From NCBI GenBank assembly GCA_003221075.1, contig QHUF01000202.1, positions 1-6,874 on the forward strand: a stretch of 6,874 bases of DNA, read 5' to 3'. Numbering within the stretch: the first letter of the stretch is position 1; each line of letters begins with the position of its first letter. Under the pieces are notes generated by a model that had not been told where the DNA came from, made no database searches, and saw nothing but the letters and a program-made list of their open reading frames with translations. Origin of the DNA: Gemmatimonadota bacterium (GTDB lineage Bacteria; Gemmatimonadota; Gemmatimonadetes; Gemmatimonadales; GWC2-71-9). This document shows positions 1 to 6,436 of the stretch, one piece after another. The position numbers and the translations under genes are program-made.

Positions 1-204
1 GTATTCGACCGGAATTGTGCGGAACAGCCCGTTGTAGGAGCCGTTGAATCGCGCCGTGATCGTTTCGGTGACGTCGATGCTGGCATCGCGGTTGACGCGA
101 ATCCGGGCATCGAACCGCTCGATCGAGTAGGAGCGCTGCGCGGCGAGCGGCGTCGCCGCGAGCGCGACGAGCAAGAGGGCGAGGCCGCTAGAACGCGCCG
201 CCAC
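1..204 (-). CDS. DUF2207 (YciQ-like) membrane protein, N-terminal 68 residues, cut by left edge
   Basis: This is a second, partial DUF2207 gene; its biochemical role is unknown. I chose a GTG start at 204 because it gives an arginine-containing N-terminus, then a leucine/alanine-rich hydrophobic stretch (about residues 7-20) and a signal-peptidase-like site near LAAQ (residues 20-23). A GGAGG sits 5 nt upstream. The mature start, QRSYSIERFDARI, and the later SYNGLFRTIPVEY match the DUF2207 domain of the gene just upstream: 41 of 46 residues are identical from the QRSYS onward. It is therefore a tandem paralogue, exported with an extracytoplasmic N-terminal domain. Its first 17 nt overlap the end of the preceding gene, whose stop is at 188-190. 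The frame is open to position 1. The family is clear; the full length and C-terminal domains cannot be seen. Confidence 0.85.
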   Translation of the reverse strand, partial: MAARSSGLALLLVALAATPLAAQRSYSIERFDARIRVNRDASIDVTETITARFNGSYNGLFRTIPVEY

Positions 205-340
205 CGCCGCCTCCGCCGCCACCGCCCGAGCTGCCGCCGCCACCGCCCCCGGAGCTGCCACCGCCGCCGAAGCCCGAGCCGAACGACAGGCGCGGCGAGG
301 ACGATGAGGAGGATGAGCTCCCCCAGGACGACATCGTGCC
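188..340 (-). repeat. Low-complexity Ser/Gly tail of the LemA-DUF2207 protein
   Basis: The last roughly 50 codons (residues about 757-806) encode a run of eight serines (764-771), a short RLSFGSGF linker, then glycine stretches broken by paired serines and ending GGGGAF. A glycine/serine-rich end of this kind is common in DUF2207 proteins. Mixed glycine codons (GGC, GGT, GGA, GGG) argue against a simple trinucleotide expansion. The tail also carries the start region of the next gene. Confidence 0.8.
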
Positions 341-2608
341 GACGCTGCGCGGTGTGGAGGACATCATCGTGCCCGCGAGGTTTCCGAGATACGATACCCT
401 GCGCGAGAAGTACCGCACGTTGAAGTCGGCGACGCTGGGTCCGACGTACCAGCCGGGCGGCTCCTTATAGATGCCTTCGAACGCGCGCGCGAATTGTTGC
501 TCGACCCCGAAGGCCATCGCATACGGCAGGCACTTGTCGAACAACTCGGGATGACCGACGATCGCTTGCATGTGCTGCGATTCCACCCGGCGCAGGAATT
601 CTTCGAAGCCCCGCACTTGCTCCAGGGCGCGCGTCCCGGCTTCCGTCCGTGCCGGCATGATCTGCGCGAACAACAGCAGAACGAGCGCGGACACGAGGGC
701 GGCGATCCAGAAGGACACCTGGGTCAGGAGGAAGATCGGGGCGAGGAAGAAGCCGGCGATGACGATACCGACCGGTACCAGGCACCCCAACGCCATCGCG
801 CTCTGCTTCGCTTTCGCCGGGCGGCTCTTGTAAAAGCCCTTCGTCTTCAGTTGGTCCCAGATCGCATTCCGGATCACCTCGAGCTGCTGGTAGAACTGGG
901 TGCCGAGCGAATCCAGTGGTACACGGTCGCCGCCGCCAACGAATGCGCCCTCGACGCGAATGCTGATGGTGATGCCAGGTTTACTGGAGAAGGTCGCGAT
1001 GCCGAAAATGCCGTTGAACAGACCCACTTCATGAGGTGCGAGCCCGTCGCTCGTTTTCAGACGGTGCAGGATGTACGACGACCCGCCGCCGAACAGGCCA
1101 AGCATCTTTTCCTTCTCCTGTTCCTCGATCCGCAGGTATCCGCGGACTGCGAGGTCCACGAGCGTAGCGGTGATGTCGCGCATGTCCACGTTGTTGTCGA
1201 GCAGGGTGCCGGCTTCAGCCGGTGAAATGCCGGCCGGCGGCTCATACTGCACTACAATGGGCCGGCTGCTCGGATCTCGGCCGTACCGGCGCCACCGCAT
1301 GAAGGCAAACAGCAAGACGGCGATCGGGATGAAGAGGGGCCAGTTGCTGCGGAAGGTCGCGGCCTCCCGCTGCGCGGCCGTGGGTGCCGTCACGACACCT
1401 TTGTCCCACCCGACCACGACTGTCAGTCCTTCGCGAAAATCCAGCCGGTGCGGCATGACGAAGCGAATGACAGTGTCGCTGATCGTCACCTTCGCGTCGC
1501 GGGCGGTCGAGCCGTAGACGCCGTTGTACGCAATCGCGCGAACCCCCGGTGTCCCGGCCCGTTGGTCGATCTCGGGACGAAGCCCCGGTGCCCCGGCAGG
1601 CAGGTCGATCTCGGCTGAGGCCTTCCGGATCGGCACCTCCCACTCGTCGCCGGTGACGTTCCAGTACAGCTCGTCATGCTCGTCGAAGAAGCGGAGCGCG
1701 TTGGTCGCACGATACTGCAAGACGATGGTGCGATCCGCGTTGGCAGCGCCCGGAATCCAGATCTTGTACTTGACGTATGCGCCTTCGTAGCTCGTCTCCG
1801 TGCGCAGATCGTGTCCCGCATTGTCGCGGGCCCGCTGGAGCGCGACACCGATTGTCCAGTTCAATCCCTGGGCGTTGCGATACACGACCGGAATCTTGCG
1901 AAACAACCCGTTGTAGGAGCCCACGAAGCGTGCGGTAATCGTTTCGGTCACATCGATGCTGGCGTTTCGATTGACGAGAATCCGCGCGTCGAACCGCTCG
2001 ATCGAGTAGGAGCGTTGCGCACTGAGCGATGTTGCCGAGAACGCGAGGAATAGTAGGATCAGTGGCACCTTCGGCACGGCCCGTTCAGAGGGATCGTCCA
2101 GACCAAAGAATTCCCGCGGCTTGAGGCGCATCATCCCGGCGATGATCCCGGAAGGGAATTGCGCGATGGCGGTATTGAAATCGCGAACGACCGCGTTGTA
2201 ATAGCGCCGGGCGTTCTGGAGATGATCTTCGACGTCGGTCAGTGTCGCCTGTAGCGAGGCGAAGCTCGCCGCCGCCTTGAGCTCGGGGTACGCTTCGGCG
2301 ACCGCCAGGACGCGCTGCAGGGCGTTCCCGAGCGGGTCTTCCTCGCGGGCGCGCGTCGCCGGTCCCGCCTGCGACGCTTGCACCGCGCGCCCGCGGGCCG
2401 CCACGACGGCCTCGAGTGTGCTTCTCTCGTAGCCGGCGTGGCCCTGCACGACCGCGACCACGTTCGGGATGAGATCGTGCCGGCGTTTCAGCTGTACGTC
2501 GATATCGGCCCACGCGTTGTCGCCGAGTTGGCGGAGCTGCGTGAGACGATTGAACGCGTAGACGGCCCACGCGACGACGAGCAGTCCGATGATCGCGGCG
2601 AGAGTCAT
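188..2608 (-). CDS. LemA domain fused to DUF2207 (YciQ-like) membrane protein, 806 aa
   Basis: One open frame joins two envelope families that are normally separate proteins. Residues 1-181 are a complete LemA protein: a membrane segment at about 3-19, the NAWADIDVQLKRRHDLIPNV motif (31-50), the FNTAIAQFP segment (144-152), then KPREFF and the usual LemA end VPKV (178-181). A hydrophobic, signal-peptide-like stretch follows (182-198, ending SLSAQ). Next come a DUF2207 domain (about 199-400, with YNGLFRKIPVVY at 233-244), a membrane segment (423-441), the YEPPAGISPAEAGTLLD motif (455-471), paired membrane segments (about 606-628 and 633-651), and GFEEFLRRVE with LPYAMAFGVEQQFARAF (694-710). 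The end is a Ser/Gly-rich tail. By the positive-inside rule the LemA part would be cytoplasmic and the first DUF2207 region extracytoplasmic. The ATG at 2608 is 5 nt after the mtnC stop, with no strong ribosome site, so coupling is likely. The function of both families is unknown. A separate internal start at GTG 2077 is possible. Confidence 0.88.
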   Translation of the reverse strand: MTLAAIIGLLVVAWAVYAFNRLTQLRQLGDNAWADIDVQLKRRHDLIPNVVAVVQGHAGYERSTLEAVVAARGRAVQASQAGPATRAREEDPLGNALQRVLAVAEAYPELKAAASFASLQATLTDVEDHLQNARRYYNAVVRDFNTAIAQFPSGIIAGMMRLKPREFFGLDDPSERAVPKVPLILLFLAFSATSLSAQRSYSIERFDARILVNRNASIDVTETITARFVGSYNGLFRKIPVVYRNAQGLNWTIGVALQRARDNAGHDLRTETSYEGAYVKYKIWIPGAANADRTIVLQYRATNALRFFDEHDELYWNVTGDEWEVPIRKASAEIDLPAGAPGLRPEIDQRAGTPGVRAIAYNGVYGSTARDAKVTISDTVIRFVMPHRLDFREGLTVVVGWDKGVVTAPTAAQREAATFRSNWPLFIPIAVLLFAFMRWRRYGRDPSSRPIVVQYEPPAGISPAEAGTLLDNNVDMRDITATLVDLAVRGYLRIEEQEKEKMLGLFGGGSSYILHRLKTSDGLAPHEVGLFNGIFGIATFSSKPGITISIRVEGAFVGGGDRVPLDSLGTQFYQQLEVIRNAIWDQLKTKGFYKSRPAKAKQSAMALGCLVPVGIVIAGFFLAPIFLLTQVSFWIAALVSALVLLLFAQIMPARTEAGTRALEQVRGFEEFLRRVESQHMQAIVGHPELFDKCLPYAMAFGVEQQFARAFEGIYKEPPGWYVGPSVADFNVRYFSRRVSYLGNLAGTMMSSTPRSVGTMSSWGSSSSSSSSPRLSFGSGFGGGGSSGGGGGGSSGGGGGGGGGGAF
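210..214 (-). promoter_or_regulatory. Shine-Dalgarno site for the second DUF2207 gene, inside the Gly-rich tail of the first
   Basis: The minus strand reads GGAGG here, 5 nt before the GTG at 204-202. The site lies inside the glycine codons of the preceding gene's C-terminal tail, where GGA and GGC codons produce purine-rich sequence anyway. It could be fortuitous, but its spacing is right and it decides the start chosen for the downstream paralogue. Confidence 0.55.
1535..1612 (-). repeat. 39-bp imperfect tandem duplication inside the DUF2207 domain
   Basis: Two adjacent 39-bp units, 1612-1574 and 1573-1535, agree at 30 of 39 positions by hand alignment. They encode EIDLPAGAPGLRP (residues 333-345) and EIDQRAGTPGVRA (346-358). 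The duplication is in frame, so it adds 13 residues to a predicted extracytoplasmic beta-rich region without breaking the protein. The nine differences suggest it is not recent. Confidence 0.75.
1880..2017 (-). repeat. Region repeated at 1-138: start of the tandemly duplicated DUF2207 domain
   Basis: Positions 1880-2017 align without gaps to 1-138 in the same orientation, with about 24 mismatches in 138 by hand count (roughly 83% identical). The two signal-peptide regions beside it are far less alike. This marks an old tandem gene duplication with a unit of about 1.9 kb that does not include the LemA part. Confidence 0.8.
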
Positions 2609-2613
2609 GGCGT

Positions 2614-3345
2614 CTACGCTAGCTCGGCAAAGGAGCGAATGCGAGGATGCTCCGTGGGATTAGGCACAGGGACTGGGGACTCGAGCTCGCGCATGCACAA
2701 CGCCGTCCGCATTTCCGCGAGGCGCGCGGCATCGAGCTCCGCGACAACGTCGGAAACGAACAGGATGTCACGCGGTGAGCGACCCAGCGCTGTCGCGATC
2801 TTTCGGTAGCTGATCGCTTCACGCTTTGGTCCGGTCGTCGTGTCGAAGTAGCCGGACAGAAACGGCGAGAGGTCGCCGGCGGTGGTATTGGCGAAATGAT
2901 TGCGCTGTGCCTGCACGCTGCCCGACGAGAAAATCGCAATCATCTTGCCGGCGGCGTGCCAGCGCTCGAGCGCGGGGCGCACGTCGGAATAGACTTCGCC
3001 TTTCCCCTTCAGCTCGCCTGCGCGATACCCGGCTTCCCAGATCCGGCCTTGCAGCGCTTTGAGTGCCGTCGATTTGCGGTCGCGATCCATCAGCCAGTAG
3101 ACGTAGGCTTCCGGATTCCACGCAGGAAGGTCAGGGGTGGGCGGTTCGGCAGCGTATTCCGCCCGGAGCAGCGCGATGTCTCCCTGCTCCAAATAGTCGT
3201 GCACGCGCGCGCGCGCGTACGGAAACAGCACCTGATGGACGAATTCGATCGGTGTGGTGGTGCCTTCGATGTCCAGCAGGATCGCGCGAATGTCGTTCAG
3301 CGCGAGCCTGCTCCGCTCAGCGGGATGTACGTCGGTCCCAGACAC
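2614..3345 (-). CDS. mtnC: Enolase-phosphatase E1 (methionine salvage)
   Basis: A bifunctional HAD-family enzyme of the methionine salvage pathway. It enolises 2,3-diketo-5-methylthiopentyl-1-phosphate and then dephosphorylates it to the acireductone used by MtnD; it is cytoplasmic and Mg-dependent. Numbered from GTG 3345, the HAD motif I is LLDIEGTTTPIEF (D25 nucleophile, E27). Motif II is IFSSGS (138-143), the conserved lysine lies in GPKREAI (K174), and the acidic motif is FVSDVVAELDAA (D199, D205). MtnC-specific features include FVHQVLFPYA and the C-terminal RIRSFAEL. The start is uncertain. GTG at 3345 is the nearest conventional start but adds a 15-residue non-conserved leader. CTG at 3300 would give 228 aa, close to the usual 229 or so, starts just before the conserved IRAILLDIEG, and overlaps the mtnD stop as CTGA. 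An ATG at 3396 would overlap mtnD by 100 nt and is unlikely. Gene identity is firm. Confidence 0.93.
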   Translation of the reverse strand: MSGTDVHPAERSRLALNDIRAILLDIEGTTTPIEFVHQVLFPYARARVHDYLEQGDIALLRAEYAAEPPTPDLPAWNPEAYVYWLMDRDRKSTALKALQGRIWEAGYRAGELKGKGEVYSDVRPALERWHAAGKMIAIFSSGSVQAQRNHFANTTAGDLSPFLSGYFDTTTGPKREAISYRKIATALGRSPRDILFVSDVVAELDAARLAEMRTALCMRELESPVPVPNPTEHPRIRSFAELA

Positions 3346-3872
3346 AGCGGCTGGAAGCCCTTGTCTGTCCCGCTGTTCGTGTAATGCGGCGTCCATCCGG
3401 CCTTGTCCTGGAACAGACGAATCGCGCGAATGTCACGATCGGCGCACAGGTCGAACCAGTGCCACGTGCCGCGCGGTACGCGAATCAGATCTCCCGCTTC
3501 GACCTCGATGGCGATGACCGGCCCCTGCCCCTCGCGCGGATGGATGTGAAACAGGCCGCGGCCCCGGACGATGAACCGCACCTCGTCCTCATCGTGCCAG
3601 TGCTCGGTGCTGAACTTCGCGAGCATCGCCTCGAGGTTGGGGGTTGCCGGTGTGACGTCGATGACGTCGGCCGTGACGTAGCCGCCCCGAGCCTTCAGTT
3701 GCTCGATCTCCGGTGCATAAGCGGCCAGGACTGCGTCCGGGGGGGCGTTCGCGGCCGCGCGCTGGGCCAGCGGCCAGCGCTCGTAGTCGATACCCAACTT
3801 GGCAAGATACGCCGTCACCTCTGCCTGATCGGTCAGGGTGCGCTGCTCTGCCGGGATTTTCACGGTTGCCAT
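3297..3872 (-). CDS. mtnD: Acireductone dioxygenase (ARD, cupin)
   Basis: A cytoplasmic metal-dependent cupin that oxidises the acireductone from MtnC. With Fe(II) it yields 2-keto-4-methylthiobutyrate and formate (the on-pathway reaction); the same family with Ni(II) gives methylthiopropionate, CO and formate. The metal cannot be predicted from sequence. The full 191 aa is close to the usual bacterial length. Metal ligands are visible as H91, H93 and E97 in EHWHDEDEVRF and H138 in RVPRGTWHWF. Other family hallmarks are VRGRGLFHIH (102-111) and the C-terminal WTPHYTN (160-166). The ATG at 3872 is supported by GAGG 6 nt upstream (3879-3882). It overlaps the end of mtnB by 13 bp, and its own stop falls inside the start region of mtnC, so mtnB, mtnD and mtnC are translationally linked. 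Confidence 0.96.
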   Translation of the reverse strand: MATVKIPAEQRTLTDQAEVTAYLAKLGIDYERWPLAQRAAANAPPDAVLAAYAPEIEQLKARGGYVTADVIDVTPATPNLEAMLAKFSTEHWHDEDEVRFIVRGRGLFHIHPREGQGPVIAIEVEAGDLIRVPRGTWHWFDLCADRDIRAIRLFQDKAGWTPHYTNSGTDKGFQPLCLGPTYIPLSGAGSR

Positions 3873-4501
3873 GCGATGCCTCGCTTTCGTCCCATCACTT
3901 CGAACAAGAATTCAAGGATCTCGATCTGCCGCTTGGCCTCGGCGAGATCGCTGCCCCAGGTGTAGAGCCCGTGGCGCCGGATCAGAAACCCGTGCGCCTC
4001 GGGATTCTCACGCAGCACCACTTCAACCTGTGGCACGGCACGTGCCCAATCCTGCCTATTCTCGATGACCGGCAACCGCTCGCGATGCTCGTGCGTGCGA
4101 ACGCCATCCAGACCCTTGAGCATCTCATAGCCTTCGATCATGAGACTGCCATCGGTCGCCGCGTCCGACAGAATCGTGCTCCAAATGGAGTGCGTATGCA
4201 ACACTGCGCCCGCGCCCCGAGCGCGCACGATTGCCAGATGTACCGTCGCTTCGGCCGACGGCGTGCCCGATCCCTGGAGTACCCGTCCGCGCGCGTCGAT
4301 CTCGACGATGTGACTCGCCTCGAGCAGGCCCTTGTCCACGCCACTCGTCGTGATCGCGAGCGTGAGGGGTTCCTGGCGCACGACCGCGCTGAAGTTGCCG
4401 CTCGTGCCGAGTGCCCAGCCGCGCTCGTAGCAGTGACGGCCGACGTCAGCCAGCTGGTCGGCGAGACTCTCGAACGACGCTGTGACGAATGCGCGGGACA
4501 T
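3860..4501 (-). CDS. mtnB: Methylthioribulose-1-phosphate dehydratase
   Basis: A zinc enzyme of the class II aldolase/adducin fold that dehydrates 5-methylthioribulose-1-phosphate to the diketo compound used by MtnC; it is cytoplasmic. The 213 aa length fits bacterial MtnB. TSGNFS (33-38) and TTSGVDKG (51-58) form the substrate phosphate region. HTHSIWST (102-109) supplies zinc ligands H102 and H104, and RRHGLYTWG (175-183) supplies H177. E126 in YEMLKG sits 24 residues after H102, the same spacing as between zinc ligand H115 and catalytic E139 in the human homologue APIP, so it is the likely acid/base. These features separate it from related fuculose or ribulose phosphate aldolases, as does linkage to mtnD and mtnC. 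It starts 18 bp after the GH57 stop with a weak ribosome site (AGG too close to ATG). Confidence 0.95.
   Translation of the reverse strand: MSRAFVTASFESLADQLADVGRHCYERGWALGTSGNFSAVVRQEPLTLAITTSGVDKGLLEASHIVEIDARGRVLQGSGTPSAEATVHLAIVRARGAGAVLHTHSIWSTILSDAATDGSLMIEGYEMLKGLDGVRTHEHRERLPVIENRQDWARAVPQVEVVLRENPEAHGFLIRRHGLYTWGSDLAEAKRQIEILEFLFEVMGRKRGIAWQP
3879..3882 (-). promoter_or_regulatory. Shine-Dalgarno site for mtnD
   Basis: GAGG on the minus strand, 6 nt before the mtnD ATG and within the last codons of mtnB. It is the best conventional ribosome site at any internal junction of the mtn genes and supports the ATG at 3872. Confidence 0.6.
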
Positions 4502-4519
4502 GCCTGAAGAATAAACGCG
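4502..4519. other. 18-bp spacer between GH57 gene and mtnB
   Basis: This is the longest gap between genes in the window. It is a little A/T-richer than its surroundings. It is too short for a promoter plus leader and contains no hairpin, so mtnB appears to be read from the upstream transcript. Confidence 0.6.
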
Positions 4520-6436
4520 TCAGCCGAGCTCGAGCGAGCAGGCTCCAAGACGGGCCGGCCAACGCGGCGTGAGCGAGATGCCCTGGACCGTTTCCTCAAA
4601 TCCCCGCTCACTGCGCGCGACCGTGGTGATCTTGGAGCGCCAGACGTCGGCGTCAGGTTGAAGGCGCAGCGGCACTTCACGAGCCAGCGACAGCTCGGGC
4701 GCGAACACCGCGTTGGTGGGTGCTGCCGACCCGTTCCACGTGTATGCGGCGGCGAGACAGCCCGCCCGGTCGAATGTCAATCGTTTCTCGAGATCGTTGC
4801 CCCCCCCCTGCAGCACCACGGTGGCGGAATCCCCGCTGATGGACACACGGGCGCGCATCGGCGCGGCTGCCCACGACCGGATCGCGGTGTATTTCGCGCT
4901 CGCGTAATCGTCGGCGGCCACATCCGCGCCAAGCAGCCGCTCGACGAGGATCGCGCGCGGCTCGGCGTCGACCGGCGGCAGCGCCGTGAGGCGTGATGCC
5001 CTTTCGATGTCGTGGATACTCGCGGTGCCGCCGCTGCTGTCACCGTGGCCGTGTGGCTGCTGCTTGGGGAGCTCGTGATACGATTCCCGTCGCCGCGTCA
5101 GGACGTCGGCGAGATTGATGAGGTCGCTGAATCGTGTGAGCACTTCGACGGCGCCGCCACGATGGGGACTGATCACGGCCGAGAACTCCGCGGAGTGGAT
5201 CCACAGCTCCGGGTAGCCGTCGTAGTCGAGATCGAGCTCCTCGTACGCAAGAGACTCTCCGTGACGCAAGGCCCGCTCGGCGATCGCGAGCTGACGCCAG
5301 ATCGCGTTGCGCAGATGCGGGAGATAGAGTCCGCCGAACACGCCGTGCCAGTACGCGTCATTGCATTGGGCGCGACCGATGGCCCGCCTGGCTTCTGGGG
5401 GGTCGCCACGACTGTGCGACAGCGCGGACAGCGCCACCATCGCCTTGTGCATGCGGTTCGACTCCGGGTACTTGACCAGGAAATGGTGCCAGTGTCCCCC
5501 GCGAACGAACGATGCCGAGGCCGCCAGACCCTCGGGGCCGAGCTCCTCCTCCAGCTTCGTCAGCTCCCGCTGGGCCGCCGGCGGGAGCGCCCATTTCTCC
5601 ATCTCGCGGTACGAGGCCGTGCCGAGGTAGGCGAGTCCACCCGAAGCGACCTGCCGGAACGCTTCTTGGCCGGTGCAGAGCTGGATCTCGCCGGCGGAGG
5701 TCAGCTTTTCCATCGTCTGCAGGAACGTGTCCAGCCAGCCGGAGCCGTAGACCCACTCCTTCGTGCCCGGCCAGCCGCCAAACTTCTCGCCGTCGTCGGC
5801 GAGGACGGCCAGGCCGTGTCCTTGGGAGCGAAGTTGCCGCAGGTATTCCGCGGTCTCCTCCGGCGGGCGGAACGGGATCAGGTATCGGAGCCGCTCGTCG
5901 ATGGCGAGGAGACCAACGCGGCGGCCGTCCGACTCGGTGTGATGCGGGCGGTGTAGCTCGTCGTGCCGGAATCCGCTGACCAGGAAATGGCGGTCATCCA
6001 CGAGCGCATATTCGACGCCTGCTTCGGTCAGATCAGCGGCCAGCTCCGGCTGCCACACCCGCTCCGTGAGCCACAGCCCGCTGGCGTCGACCCCGAAGCG
6101 GCGCTTCAGGTATTCGCGCATGCGACCGATTTGTTCGAGCCGGTCGGGGCGGGGGAGCGCCGCGAGGATCGGCTCGTCGAATCCAGCCAACAACAGCTCC
6201 ACGCGGCGATCGGCGGCCAGCCGGCCGATCATGTCGAGCCATGCGGTGTCGTGCTGTTCCAGCCACTCGAACAGCGGACCGGAGACGTGCAGCGTCAGCG
6301 GGAAGAAGGCGGCCGCGGTTGCGCGCTCGATGATCGGCCGGTAGACGTCGCGCACGTGATCGGCCATGACGTGGTCGAAATTCCCGACCGGCTGATGCAG
6401 GTGCAGGCCGAAGACGAATCGGAGGGGTGCGGTCAC
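4520..6436 (-). CDS. GH57 4-alpha-glucanotransferase / alpha-amylase
   Basis: A retaining glycoside hydrolase family 57 enzyme acting on alpha-1,4-glucans. It is most like the Thermococcus litoralis type 4-alpha-glucanotransferase (about 659 aa; here 638 aa). There is no signal peptide, so it is presumably cytoplasmic and works on glycogen or maltodextrins. The catalytic barrel starts at once with FGLHLHQPVGNF (9-20). GFDEPI (85-90) follows, then WLTERVWQP (122-130) with E125 as the expected nucleophile, and LADDGEKFGGWP (212-223) with D214 or D215 as the acid/base. The middle domain carries VKYPESNRMHKAM (321-333) and QCNDAYWHGVFGGLYLPHLR (357-376). The C-terminal domain (about 400-638) is the beta-rich DUF1926 type. 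The GTG start at 6436 overlaps the upstream stop as GTGA and leads straight into the first motif. A run of nine G lies at residues 544-546 without breaking the frame. Hydrolase versus transferase activity cannot be decided here. Confidence 0.93.
   Translation of the reverse strand: MTAPLRFVFGLHLHQPVGNFDHVMADHVRDVYRPIIERATAAAFFPLTLHVSGPLFEWLEQHDTAWLDMIGRLAADRRVELLLAGFDEPILAALPRPDRLEQIGRMREYLKRRFGVDASGLWLTERVWQPELAADLTEAGVEYALVDDRHFLVSGFRHDELHRPHHTESDGRRVGLLAIDERLRYLIPFRPPEETAEYLRQLRSQGHGLAVLADDGEKFGGWPGTKEWVYGSGWLDTFLQTMEKLTSAGEIQLCTGQEAFRQVASGGLAYLGTASYREMEKWALPPAAQRELTKLEEELGPEGLAASASFVRGGHWHHFLVKYPESNRMHKAMVALSALSHSRGDPPEARRAIGRAQCNDAYWHGVFGGLYLPHLRNAIWRQLAIAERALRHGESLAYEELDLDYDGYPELWIHSAEFSAVISPHRGGAVEVLTRFSDLINLADVLTRRRESYHELPKQQPHGHGDSSGGTASIHDIERASRLTALPPVDAEPRAILVERLLGADVAADDYASAKYTAIRSWAAAPMRARVSISGDSATVVLQGGGNDLEKRLTFDRAGCLAAAYTWNGSAAPTNAVFAPELSLAREVPLRLQPDADVWRSKITTVARSERGFEETVQGISLTPRWPARLGACSLELG
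4800..4808 (-). repeat. G9 homopolymer within the GH57 gene
   Basis: Nine consecutive G on the coding strand encode the glycines of LQGGGND in the C-terminal domain. The frame is intact on both sides. Runs of this length are prone to slippage in replication and to sequencing indels. Confidence 0.85.

Noticed and set aside
1..204. Possible assembly artefact duplicating 1880-2083
   Set aside because: About 17% DNA divergence, mostly at synonymous positions, and a different signal peptide point to a real, old duplication.
3204..3217. Alternating CG tract of 14 nt, a possible Z-DNA or regulatory element
   Set aside because: It lies within mtnC and encodes the conserved-region residues YARARVH; Arg/Ala codons in a high-GC gene account for it.
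4502..4519. Promoter or terminator between the GH57 gene and mtnB
   Set aside because: The gap is only 18 bp and shows no hairpin or paired -35/-10 elements.
5012..5956. Long plus-strand open frame (314 codons) opposite the GH57 gene, with similar ones at 3063-3965 and 494-1225
   Set aside because: These are antisense to clearly conserved proteins, their translations are arginine/glycine/proline-rich with no recognisable domain, and high GC makes such open frames common.
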